This document shows, piece by piece, positions 10,318 to 19,367 of a stretch of DNA of 45,215 bases. Position 1 is the stretch's first letter. Each line of letters starts with the position of its first letter. A model generated the notes under the pieces. It saw only the letters and a program-made list of their open reading frames with translations, was not told the origin of the DNA and searched no databases. A program made the position numbers and the translations under genes. The stretch is from JBOHRE01 sp050732635 (GTDB lineage: Bacteria > Gemmatimonadota > Gemmatimonadetes > Longimicrobiales > RSA9): contig JBOHRE010000016.1 of NCBI GenBank assembly GCA_050732635.1, forward strand, positions 1-45,215, written 5' to 3'.

Positions 10318-11355
10318 ATGCCGCTGGGTCTGTTCAGCTCGGGCAAGCTGATCCCGGTCAATGATATCGCGGTCGATCTGGGGACGGCGAACACGCTGGT
10401 GTACGTGAAGGGCGAGGGCATCGTCCTGAACGAGCCATCGGTGGTCGCGGTCGAGCGGGGATCGAATCGGATCAAGGGCATCGGCCTGGAGGCCAAGCGG
10501 ATGCTCGGGCGGACGCCGGAGGGGATCGTTGCCGTACGACCGCTGAAGGACGGCGTGATCGCGGATGTGGACACGACCGAGATCATGCTGCGCCATTTTT
10601 TGCGTCAGGTGACCAACAAGCGGATCTTCCGCATCAAGCCGCGCGTCGTGGTGGGAGTGCCATCCGGCATTACCGAGCTGGAACGACGGGCAGTGCGCTC
10701 GAGTGCAGCGGCTGCGGGTGCCAAGGAAGTCTACATGGTGGCCGAGCCGATGGCCGCCGCGATCGGTGTAGGTCTGCCGGTCGACACGCCGACCGGCAAC
10801 ATGGTCATTGACATCGGCGGCGGCACGACGGAGATCGCCGTGATCGCGTTGAGCGGTAGCGTGGCCGACACGTCGATCCGCGTCGGTGGCGACGAGATCG
10901 ACAATGCGATCGTGACCTTCCTGCGGAAGAATTACAATCTGCTGATCGGTGAGCCGACCGCCGAGGCGATCAAGATCCAGATCGGATCGGCGTTCAACAC
11001 GTCCGACGAACGGGAGATGGATGTGAAAGGGCGGGATCTGGTGAGCGGCATTCCCAAGACCGTGACCGTGCACTCGCAGGAGATTCGCGAGTGCATCCAG
11101 GAGCCGATCCAAGCCATCGTCGACGCGGTGCGACGCGCGCTGGAGATCACGCCCCCCGAGCTGGCCTCCGACATCGTCGATCGTGGCATCGTCATGACGG
11201 GCGGTGGCGCGCTGATCCGGGGCCTGGATCAGCTCCTGCAGCATGAGACGAATCTGCCGATCCACGTCGACGATGATCCGTTGACGTGCGTAGTCCGGGG
11301 CGCCGGTCGTATCCTCGACGACCTGCCCCGTTACCGGAGCGTGCTGACTACCTGA
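10318..11355 (+). CDS. mreB: Rod shape-determining protein MreB
   Basis: MreB is a bacterial actin that forms membrane-associated filaments guiding side-wall peptidoglycan synthesis. The 345-residue product has the actin/HSP70 nucleotide-binding signatures: phosphate 1 DLGTANTLVYVKG near residue 20, phosphate 2 MVIDIGGGTTEIAVIAL near residue 160, and the adenosine motif IVMTGGGALIRGLDQLL near residue 290. The start ATG 10318 has AGAGGG upstream. It heads the mreBCD-rodA group, with mreC starting 6 bases after its stop. Confidence 0.97.
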   Translation: MPLGLFSSGKLIPVNDIAVDLGTANTLVYVKGEGIVLNEPSVVAVERGSNRIKGIGLEAKRMLGRTPEGIVAVRPLKDGVIADVDTTEIMLRHFLRQVTNKRIFRIKPRVVVGVPSGITELERRAVRSSAAAAGAKEVYMVAEPMAAAIGVGLPVDTPTGNMVIDIGGGTTEIAVIALSGSVADTSIRVGGDEIDNAIVTFLRKNYNLLIGEPTAEAIKIQIGSAFNTSDEREMDVKGRDLVSGIPKTVTVHSQEIRECIQEPIQAIVDAVRRALEITPPELASDIVDRGIVMTGGGALIRGLDQLLQHETNLPIHVDDDPLTCVVRGAGRILDDLPRYRSVLTT

Positions 11356-11361
11356 GCGCGC

Positions 11362-12255
11362 GTGGCCTATTTCGGGGATCCCCGACAGGGGAAGCGGCGG
11401 GATGATGTGCTTGCAGGGATCGTGCTCCTGCTTGCCCTCGGGCTATTGCTGCTGCCGACCGAAGCGCAGGCGCCGATCCGCCAGACGCTACGTGGTTCGA
11501 TCCTCAGACCTTTCGTCGTCGCGCAGAGCGGGCTGACCCGGCAGCGCTCGCAGCGAGTCGATGTCCGCCGCCTGCGCGCACAACGCGACTCACTGGCCGT
11601 CGTGCTCGCGGCCTACGCACCGCTGGCGGAGGAGAACCGGCGCCTGCGCGGGCTGCTCGAGCTCGAGCAGCGCGGCGGCAGCGCGTTCCTGCCTACGGCG
11701 GTGCTCCGCGTCGGAGTGAGTTCGGGTGAGAGCACATTCCTGCTCGGCGTCGGCTCAGCGGCTGGTGTCCGGCCGGGAAGTCCCGTACTCGCGGAGGGTG
11801 GGCTGCTCGGCGTCGTCCGTGAGGTGGACGAGCGCATGGCGCACGCGGTCGACTGGACCCACGTGGACTTCCGTGCCAGCGCGATGACGGCGGACGGCGG
11901 CGTGTACGGCATCGTGCAGCCCCGCCGTGGTCAGTTCCGTGAAGAGGACGAGCTGATCCTGACCGGTGCGCCGTTCCACAGCGACCTGAAACCCGGCATG
12001 CGGGTCGTCACCTCTGGCCGCGGCGGCGTGTATCCGCGGGGAATCCCGCTCGGTACGGTCGTCGGCATCGAGGAAGCCGACACCGGCTGGCGGAAGAGCT
12101 ATGTGCTGCGTCCCGCCGTGCGTCCGGAGGCGGCAAGGGACGTGCTGGTGGGAATCGCGACGGAGTCGGCGGCGGATCTTTCCGGACTCTGGTTCACGGC
12201 CCCCCTTGCTGATCGATTGAGCGAAGCCGATACGGGGACGAGCGCGCCGCGATGA
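11362..12255 (+). CDS. mreC: Rod shape-determining protein MreC
   Basis: MreC is a bitopic membrane protein whose periplasmic part organises the elongasome and activates PBP2. The 297-residue protein starts at GTG 11362. It has one membrane span (about residues 17-33, rich in Leu), a coiled coil (about 60-95), then the paired beta-barrel domain with VGVSSGESTFLLGVGSAAGV and GVVREVDE. A C-terminal segment includes VVTSGRGGVYPRGIPLGTVV, typical of MreC. It overlaps mreD by four bases (ATGA). Confidence 0.93.
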   Translation: MAYFGDPRQGKRRDDVLAGIVLLLALGLLLLPTEAQAPIRQTLRGSILRPFVVAQSGLTRQRSQRVDVRRLRAQRDSLAVVLAAYAPLAEENRRLRGLLELEQRGGSAFLPTAVLRVGVSSGESTFLLGVGSAAGVRPGSPVLAEGGLLGVVREVDERMAHAVDWTHVDFRASAMTADGGVYGIVQPRRGQFREEDELILTGAPFHSDLKPGMRVVTSGRGGVYPRGIPLGTVVGIEEADTGWRKSYVLRPAVRPEAARDVLVGIATESAADLSGLWFTAPLADRLSEADTGTSAPR

Positions 12256-12737
12256 TGAGTTGGGCCTTCTGGGTGTTCGTCATCACCCTCCTCGTCCTAC
12301 ATTTCGTTCTGCACCTCGCCTTCGGCTTCGCCAGTGGGGCGCCGGATTTCATGACGATCGCGCTGCTGCTCGCAGCACGGCGCATGACGCGACCCGCCGC
12401 GGCACTCTTCGGCGCGGCGCTGGGCGTGCTTCGGGACGCACTGGCTCTGATCGCCTTCGGTGCCGATGCCGTCGCCATGGGCGTCATCGGCTATATCGGG
12501 TCGCGCACGCGCGAGCTGTTCGTCGGCGACAGCACGCTGTTCCTCGTGGTGTACCTGTTCCTCGGCAAGCTGACTCACGACGTGATCCAATACGCGTTGC
12601 GTGCGGTGAGCACCGGTATGGAGGTAGCCGACACACTCGGCGTGCTGCTGCGCAGCGCGCCGATCCAGGCGGTGTACGCTGCCCTGGCGGGGACAGTCGC
12701 ATTGTCGGTATACCGGTGGCTGAACGAGGAGCGCTGA
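12252..12737 (+). CDS. mreD: Rod shape-determining protein MreD
   Basis: MreD is a small polytopic inner-membrane protein of the elongasome. The 161-residue product has about five hydrophobic segments, beginning with WAFWVFVITLLVLHFVLHLA, and the family-like FGAALGVLRDALAL turn. Sequence identity in this family is low, so the call rests on size, topology and position between mreC and rodA. The start overlaps the mreC stop as ATGA; a second ATG follows directly. Confidence 0.85.
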   Translation: MMSWAFWVFVITLLVLHFVLHLAFGFASGAPDFMTIALLLAARRMTRPAAALFGAALGVLRDALALIAFGADAVAMGVIGYIGSRTRELFVGDSTLFLVVYLFLGKLTHDVIQYALRAVSTGMEVADTLGVLLRSAPIQAVYAALAGTVALSVYRWLNEER

Positions 12738-12768
12738 GCTCTCGGAATCGGAGACGCGCAGGCGACGG

Positions 12769-14013
12769 ATGAAGTGGATTCAGCGGTTTCGCGACATGCT
12801 CGGCGATCCGGCACTGTTTCTGGCGGTGCTCGCCATGTCGGTGTTCGGCATTGCCATGGTGTACTCGGCCGCACAGGTGGACATTCCACAGGCCGTGGAA
12901 GCCGGCGCGTGGCGCCGGCAGTTGATCTGGTGGGCCATCTCGATCGTCGCATTCCTACTCGTGCTGCGCATCCAGGTGCGTTGGTTCGAATGGGCGGCGA
13001 TCCCGCTGTACGTGATCGGCCTGGCCCTGCTTGTCGCGACGCTGCTGATCGGGGTCGGCCGCGGCACCGCGGTGGGAACCAAGAGCTGGCTCGATATCGG
13101 GCCGATCGCGTTTCAGCCATCACAGTTCGCGAACCTGGCAACCGTGCTCCTGCTGGGACGCGTGATGGGAAGCTGGCGCGAGGCGCCCCGGTCCATCTGG
13201 AAGCTCTGGTCGCCGATCGTGATCGTCATCGTGCCCATGCTGATGGTCCTGGCACAGCCGGACCTCGGCACCGCGATGGTGTTCGGCGCGATGCTGATCG
13301 CGACCATGTACTGGGCGGGCACGCCAGCGAGTATGCTGTTCTTCCTGCTGTCGCCCGTCGTTGCGCTCCTGCTGTCGTTTTCCGTGTGGATGTTCAGCGT
13401 TTACATGCTCGCATTGTTGCTGATTTTGTTCTTCTACCGCCTCAGCCTGTCGGAGAACGTCACGATCATCGCGGCGAACATCGCCGCCGGCACGATTGCG
13501 CTCCCGCTGTGGAACGCACTGGAAGACTACCAGCGCAATCGTCTGCTGGTGTTTCTCAATCCGGAGCTGGACCCGCGCGGCGCGGGGTACCAGCTGATTC
13601 AGTCACAGGTCGCGATCGGCAGCGGCGGGCTCACGGGAAAGGGATTCCTGGAGGGCACACAGAAGCGGCTTGCGTTCCTACCGGAACAGCAGACGGACTT
13701 CATCTTCTCCGTGATCGGCGAAGAGCTCGGTTATATCGGCGCCATGATCGTCGTGATCGGGTTCGGTGTGATTCTGTGGCGGCTGGTAAAGGTCGCCGAA
13801 AGCACAGCGGATCCGTTCGGCGGCATCGTCGCCTTCGGCGTATTCGGAGCCTGGCTGGCGCACGTTGCAGTGAATATCGGCATGACGATCGGGCTGATGC
13901 CGATCACGGGCATTCCGCTCCCGTTCCTCAGCTACGGCGGCTCGTTCCTGGTGGCGACGTACGTGGCGCTCGGGCTAGCGGAGCGCATCGCTGCCGAACA
14001 AACCTCGATCTGA
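12769..14013 (+). CDS. rodA: SEDS peptidoglycan glycosyltransferase RodA
   Basis: RodA polymerises lipid II into glycan strands for cell elongation. The 414-residue polytopic protein carries SEDS signatures: the extracellular loop with DPRGAGYQLIQSQVAIGSGG, then LPEQQTDFIFSVIGEELG containing the conserved Asp310 (equivalent to E. coli RodA Asp262), and the C-terminal GIPLPFLSYGGSF. Its hydrophobic middle (about residues 185-250) makes it somewhat longer than E. coli RodA. The partner transpeptidase gene mrdA, often between mreD and rodA, is absent here. accD starts 2 bases after its stop. Confidence 0.93.
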   Translation: MKWIQRFRDMLGDPALFLAVLAMSVFGIAMVYSAAQVDIPQAVEAGAWRRQLIWWAISIVAFLLVLRIQVRWFEWAAIPLYVIGLALLVATLLIGVGRGTAVGTKSWLDIGPIAFQPSQFANLATVLLLGRVMGSWREAPRSIWKLWSPIVIVIVPMLMVLAQPDLGTAMVFGAMLIATMYWAGTPASMLFFLLSPVVALLLSFSVWMFSVYMLALLLILFFYRLSLSENVTIIAANIAAGTIALPLWNALEDYQRNRLLVFLNPELDPRGAGYQLIQSQVAIGSGGLTGKGFLEGTQKRLAFLPEQQTDFIFSVIGEELGYIGAMIVVIGFGVILWRLVKVAESTADPFGGIVAFGVFGAWLAHVAVNIGMTIGLMPITGIPLPFLSYGGSFLVATYVALGLAERIAAEQTSI

Positions 14014-14014
14014 C

Positions 14015-14932
<918 letters not shown>

Positions 14933-14933
14933 G

Positions 14934-16289
14934 CTGAGCGACGGGGATTGGCCGAGCCGCACGCCGGCGAGCTACGAGGAGCTCGTTCGCGCGCTTTTCC
15001 CCAGGCTCACGGGTGGGGTCCGCTGGGGCGTCGAGCGCACCGAACGCCTTCTGGCGAGTGTGGGCGACCCACACCGTCGGCTTGCCTGCGTTCACATCGG
15101 CGGCACCAATGGCAAGGGCTCGGTCGCTGCGACGATCGAGTCCAGCCTCCGTGCCGCCGGGCTGCGCACCGGCCTGTACACCTCGCCGCACCTGTGCTCC
15201 TTTCGCGAACGCATCAGGATCGGTGGCGAGCCGGTGTCGAGCGACGCGCTGCTCGCGGCCGCGGAGCGTCTGTGGCCCGCGCTCGAACGGGAACGGCCTT
15301 CCTTCTTCGAGGCGACGACGGCAATCGCCTTCCTGGTGCTGGCCGATGCCGGCGTCGACATCGCCATCATCGAGGTCGGGCTCGGCGGGCGGCTCGATGC
15401 GACGAATGTCATCCGGCCCCACGTCGTAGGGATCACGAATGTCGAGCGCGACCATATCGAGCTGCTCGGGAATACGCTGGAGGCAATCGCGGCCGAGAAG
15501 GCCGGGATCCTGAAGCGCGGCGTCCCGGCCGTGACCGGCGAACTGGAGGCTGCGGCGCTCGAGGCGCTCGCCCGGGTGGCGCTCGCGCGGGCTGCGCCGC
15601 TCGAGCGACTGCTGCCCGAGCAACTGCGCGCGCTGACCTTCGATCTCACCGGCACCCGATTCCGCCTGGATTCGAGGTGGTGGGGATCGCTCGAGCTGGC
15701 GACGCCGCTGATCGGACCGCACCAGGCATGGAACGTGGCTCTCGCAGTCGAGATCCTGGCATTGCTGCCAGAACGCTTCCGGCCGACCCCAGCCGATCTG
15801 AGTCGCGGCGTGAGCGCCGTGCGCTGGGCGGGCCGACTGCAGGTCGAGCGGATCGGCACGACGACCTGGCTCTTCGATGTCGCCCATAACCCGGCCGGCA
15901 TGCGCAGCCTGGTGCGCACGGCGGTCGCGCTGCCGCTGCCACGTCCTCTGGTTGCGCTCACGGCTGTGCTGCGCGACAAGGAGTGGCAGCCGATGCTGGC
16001 CGAGCTGGGCGCGCTCGCCGACCGCGTGGTGCTGACCAGCGCGCCGAGCATGCCCAGCGAGCGTCGCTGGGATCCGGACGCCGCAGCCGAACTCATCGAC
16101 CCGAAGGGCGCGCAGCTCGGGGTCGAGACGGACTTTGCGTGTGCGCTCGAACAGGTCGCTGCTTGGGCAGAGGGCGGCACGGTACTGGTTACCGGCTCGT
16201 TCCATACCGTGGGCGATGCGTTGGCGTTGCTCGGATACGCGCCCGATCAGCTCGAGCCGGACTTGCCGCTGTCTTCGCGCGCCGTCTAG
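14934..16289 (+). CDS. folC: Folylpolyglutamate synthase / dihydrofolate synthase, probable CTG start
   Basis: FolC adds glutamate to dihydropteroate and folates. The Mur-ligase fold shows the P-loop HIGGTNGKGS, the IIEVGLGGRLDATNVI segment, ITNVERDHIELLG, AAEKAGILK and the C-terminal DVAHNPAGM. Conserved N-terminal FolC sequence (SYEELVRALF... then VERTERLLASVGDP) lies upstream of GTG 15060, the first ordinary in-frame start, so that GTG would truncate the enzyme by about 42 residues. The frame upstream is open to a stop at 14811. Between that stop and 15060 no ATG, GTG or TTG was found in frame. CTG 14934, two bases after accD, is the best candidate and gives 451 residues, a normal length. 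A sequencing error is the alternative. Confidence 0.88.
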   Translation: MSDGDWPSRTPASYEELVRALFPRLTGGVRWGVERTERLLASVGDPHRRLACVHIGGTNGKGSVAATIESSLRAAGLRTGLYTSPHLCSFRERIRIGGEPVSSDALLAAAERLWPALERERPSFFEATTAIAFLVLADAGVDIAIIEVGLGGRLDATNVIRPHVVGITNVERDHIELLGNTLEAIAAEKAGILKRGVPAVTGELEAAALEALARVALARAAPLERLLPEQLRALTFDLTGTRFRLDSRWWGSLELATPLIGPHQAWNVALAVEILALLPERFRPTPADLSRGVSAVRWAGRLQVERIGTTTWLFDVAHNPAGMRSLVRTAVALPLPRPLVALTAVLRDKEWQPMLAELGALADRVVLTSAPSMPSERRWDPDAAAELIDPKGAQLGVETDFACALEQVAAWAEGGTVLVTGSFHTVGDALALLGYAPDQLEPDLPLSSRAV

Positions 16290-16299
16290 ATTCGCGCGC

Positions 16300-17580
16300 A
16301 TGACGGCGTTCCAAAGCCTTCCAGGGTTCCGCGATTTCTACCCCGAGGACTTCGCCGCCCGCGAGCAGATCACGCGCGCCTGGCGCGAGGCGGCCCGCCG
16401 CTACGGTTTCGAAGAGTACGACGGACCGCCGCTCGAGCCGCTCGAGCTCTACACTGCGAAGAGTGGAGCCGAGATCGTCGAGCAACTGTACCACTTCACG
16501 GACAAGGGTGGGCGCGAGGTCGCCTTACGGCCGGAGATGACACCCACACTGGCACGCATGGCCGGCGCGCGTGCGCGCGCGCTCGCCAAGCCGCTGCGCT
16601 GGTTCTCGGTGCCGCAGCTATTCCGGTATGAGCGAACCCAGCGAGGTCGGTTGCGCGAGCACCTCCAGTGGAACGTCGACATCGTCGGGGAGACGGACGT
16701 GGCCGCGGACGCCGAGGTGCTGGCCGTGGCAATCGACGGACTGCGGCGACTCGGCCTGTCGGAGCAGGATGTGGAGGCGCGCGTCAACGACCGCCGCCTG
16801 CTGGAACGGCTGCTGCTCGGCGCCGGCGTGACGGAGCAGGAGCTCGGCGGCACCTACGCCGCCATTGACAAACTGGGCCGTGAGCCGGAGCCGCGCGTGC
16901 GCGAGCGACTGGCCGAACGGCAAGGATTGCACGCAAGCGTGATCGATCGGGTATTCCAGATCTTCGCTGCAAGCGGACTCGAGGCCATCGGCCGCGATTA
17001 CGGAAACACGCCGGGCGTTGCACAGGAGTTGAATCGGTTGACACGCTTCTTCGATCATCTGCGCGATCTCGAGCTCGATGCGTTCGTGCGTTTCGATCCG
17101 CGCATCGTGCGCGGCCTGGCGTACTACACGGGCATCGTCTTCGAGATCTTCGATCGTGCGGGGGAGCTGCGCGCCATCTGTGGCGGCGGCCGTTACGATC
17201 AGCTGCTCGCCGCCGTGGCCGCGGAGGATCTGCCGGCCGTCGGCTTCGGCATGGGCGACGTCGTGCTCGGCGAGCTGCTGCGCGAGCGCGGCCTCCTCGG
17301 CAGCGATACGCGCGGCGTGGATTTCTTTCTGGTCGCAGTCGGCGAAGAGCAGCACCGGGCGGTGTATCAGCTTGCCGGCCGGCTGCGCGAGCGAGGCTAC
17401 AGCGCGATCTACGCGCTGCGACCCGCGTCCGTCGGCCGCCAGTTCAAAGATGCTGCTGCACGCGATGCAGCGCGCGTGGTGGTGCTCGGCCCCGATGAGC
17501 TGGCCGCGGGGCTCGTCGTACTGCGTGACATGGCCACCGGTGAGGAGCGCCGCGTGTCGCCCGAGGAGCTGGTCTCCTGA
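16300..17580 (+). CDS. hisS: Histidyl-tRNA synthetase
   Basis: HisRS is a class II aminoacyl-tRNA synthetase charging tRNA-His. ATG 16300 is chosen because the family N-terminus (FQSLPGFRDFYPEDF) begins there; the in-frame upstream sequence is antisense-like noise inside folC. Motif 1 region, motif 2 (RYERTQRGRLREHLQW from Arg109), the HisRS-specific RGLAYYTGIVFEIF and GGGRYDQLL, and motif 3 (AVGFGMGDVVL) are present, followed by an anticodon-binding domain ending in RVSPEELVS. The 426-residue length is normal. Confidence 0.96.
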   Translation: MTAFQSLPGFRDFYPEDFAAREQITRAWREAARRYGFEEYDGPPLEPLELYTAKSGAEIVEQLYHFTDKGGREVALRPEMTPTLARMAGARARALAKPLRWFSVPQLFRYERTQRGRLREHLQWNVDIVGETDVAADAEVLAVAIDGLRRLGLSEQDVEARVNDRRLLERLLLGAGVTEQELGGTYAAIDKLGREPEPRVRERLAERQGLHASVIDRVFQIFAASGLEAIGRDYGNTPGVAQELNRLTRFFDHLRDLELDAFVRFDPRIVRGLAYYTGIVFEIFDRAGELRAICGGGRYDQLLAAVAAEDLPAVGFGMGDVVLGELLRERGLLGSDTRGVDFFLVAVGEEQHRAVYQLAGRLRERGYSAIYALRPASVGRQFKDAAARDAARVVVLGPDELAAGLVVLRDMATGEERRVSPEELVS

Positions 17581-17600
17581 CGCCGGAATACCCGGGTGAC

Positions 17601-17870
17601 GTGCATCGGCAGGTGCGGCGCCAGATTCTGCGACGAGCCGCGCTCTATGCCTACGGCCTGCTGGCGCTGGCAATCGTCGTCGCCGTCGGCGGCGCCGCGT
17701 TCATTGCCTGGATCCTGATGGCCGCCGGGCTGCCGTTCCTGAAGACCTGGCTCGTCCTCAGCGCAATCACGCTCGGCATTCCGGCGCTGGGCCAGCTCGT
17801 GCTGCTGCTGCGACGTCGGCGGACCGCGCAGGACTCACGAACGGACCGCGCAGAGCGCCATGGCGGATGA
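17601..17870 (+). CDS. Small membrane protein, unknown function
   Basis: This 89-residue product has two hydrophobic segments (about residues 15-41 and 45-67) flanked by Arg-rich ends (MHRQVRRQILRRA and LLLRRRRTAQDSRTDRAER), suggesting a two-span inner-membrane hairpin with both ends in the cytoplasm. It starts at GTG 17601 and its end overlaps the proS start by 11 bases, which supports it as a real coupled gene. No family was recognised. Confidence 0.55.
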   Translation: MHRQVRRQILRRAALYAYGLLALAIVVAVGGAAFIAWILMAAGLPFLKTWLVLSAITLGIPALGQLVLLLRRRRTAQDSRTDRAERHGG

Positions 17871-19359
17871 CAAGAAGCTGACGACCCGGGCCACGGATTT
17901 CAGTGCGTGGTACAACGAACTCGTACTGCGTGCCGAGCTGGCCGACTATTCCGTCGTGCGCGGCTGCATGGTGATCCGGCCGTACGGCTACGCGCTGTGG
18001 GAAAACATGCAGCGCGCGCTGGATGACATGTTCAAGGCGAGTGGTCACGAGAATGCCTACTTTCCGCTGCTCATCCCGCAGAGTTTCATCACGCGCGAAG
18101 CCGAACATGTCGAGGGATTCGCCAAGGAGATGGCGATCGTCACGCACACGCGGCTGGCCGAGCGGGACGGCGTATTGGAGCCGGATCCCGATTCCGCTCT
18201 GGAGGAACCGCTCATCATACGGCCGACGTCGGAGACCATCATCTACGATATGTTCGCGAAGTGGGTGCAGAGCTATCGGGACCTGCCGCTGCTGATCAAT
18301 CAGTGGGCGAACGTGGTGCGCTGGGAGATGCGCACACGGCTGTTCCTGCGAACGACGGAGTTTCTCTGGCAGGAGGGGCACACGGCGCACGCGACCGAAG
18401 GGGAAGCGGATGAGGAATCCCGACGGATACTCGGCATCTATCGGGAGTTCATGGAGACCTGGATGGCATTGCCCGTGATCACGGGTGTGAAAAGCCGCTC
18501 GGAGACCTTTCCCGGTGCGGAGCGCACGTATGCCTGCGAGGCGCTGATGCAGGACAACCGCGCGCTGCAAGCGGGAACGTCGCACATGCTCGGCCAGAAC
18601 TTCTCGCGTCAATTCGATCTGAAGTTCCAGGCCGAATCGGGCGCCGAGGAGTTCGCCTGGAACACGAGCTGGGGCGTGTCGACCCGGTTGATCGGCGCGC
18701 TGGTCATGGCTCACGGCGACGACGCCGGCTTGATCCTGCCGCCACGGCTGGCGCCGAAGCAGGTGGTGATCGTGCCGATCTCGCGCAAGGATGAGGAGCG
18801 CGAAGCGGTGCACGCGAAGGCCGAGCACGTTGCGCGCAACCTGCGTCAGGACGGCTTACGCGTTCACATCGATGTGCGCGATGGCATGACACCGGGCGCG
18901 AAATTCTACGAGTGGGAGCGGAAGGGCGTGCCACTCCGCGTCGAGATCGGGCCGCGCGATGTCGCCAGCCGCCAGATGGTGGTGGTCTCCCGGATCGAGG
19001 TGGCTGGTGTCGCGCGCAAGGAGCCGCTGCAGGACGAGCATGCGACGACGGCGATCGCCGAGCGTCTGAGGGCGATGCAGGCCTCAACGCTCGAGCTCGC
19101 CCGGCTCCGGCGCGAGCGCAACAGCTACCGCGGCATCGATAGCTATGACCGGTTCCGCGAGATCATCGAAGGCGCCGGCGGCTTCGTCTATACCGGCTGG
19201 TGCGGATCGGCCGAGTGCGAACAGCGCGTGAAGGAAGAAACAAAGGCCACGATTCGGGTGCTGCCGCTCGAGGAGTTTCGCTCTTCGGCAGCACCCGAGC
19301 GCTGCCTGCTGTGTGGCGCAGCTGCTGTGCATGAAGCGATCTGGGCGCGGGCGTACTGA
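17860..19359 (+). CDS. proS: Prolyl-tRNA synthetase, archaeal/eukaryote-type
   Basis: ProRS charges tRNA-Pro. The 499-residue protein lacks the large editing insertion of the common bacterial type. It has the archaeal/eukaryotic layout: DFSAWYNELVLRAELADYS at the N-terminus, class II motifs with RPTSETIIY and RWEMRTRLFLRTTEFLWQEG, an anticodon-binding domain, and a C-terminal zinc-type domain with Cys448, Cys453, Cys482 and Cys485 ending in the conserved terminal Tyr (WARAY). This type occurs in several bacterial phyla. The start ATG overlaps the preceding small membrane gene. Confidence 0.95.
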   Translation: MADDKKLTTRATDFSAWYNELVLRAELADYSVVRGCMVIRPYGYALWENMQRALDDMFKASGHENAYFPLLIPQSFITREAEHVEGFAKEMAIVTHTRLAERDGVLEPDPDSALEEPLIIRPTSETIIYDMFAKWVQSYRDLPLLINQWANVVRWEMRTRLFLRTTEFLWQEGHTAHATEGEADEESRRILGIYREFMETWMALPVITGVKSRSETFPGAERTYACEALMQDNRALQAGTSHMLGQNFSRQFDLKFQAESGAEEFAWNTSWGVSTRLIGALVMAHGDDAGLILPPRLAPKQVVIVPISRKDEEREAVHAKAEHVARNLRQDGLRVHIDVRDGMTPGAKFYEWERKGVPLRVEIGPRDVASRQMVVVSRIEVAGVARKEPLQDEHATTAIAERLRAMQASTLELARLRRERNSYRGIDSYDRFREIIEGAGGFVYTGWCGSAECEQRVKEETKATIRVLPLEEFRSSAAPERCLLCGAAAVHEAIWARAY

Positions 19360-19367
19360 CGTTGGCG

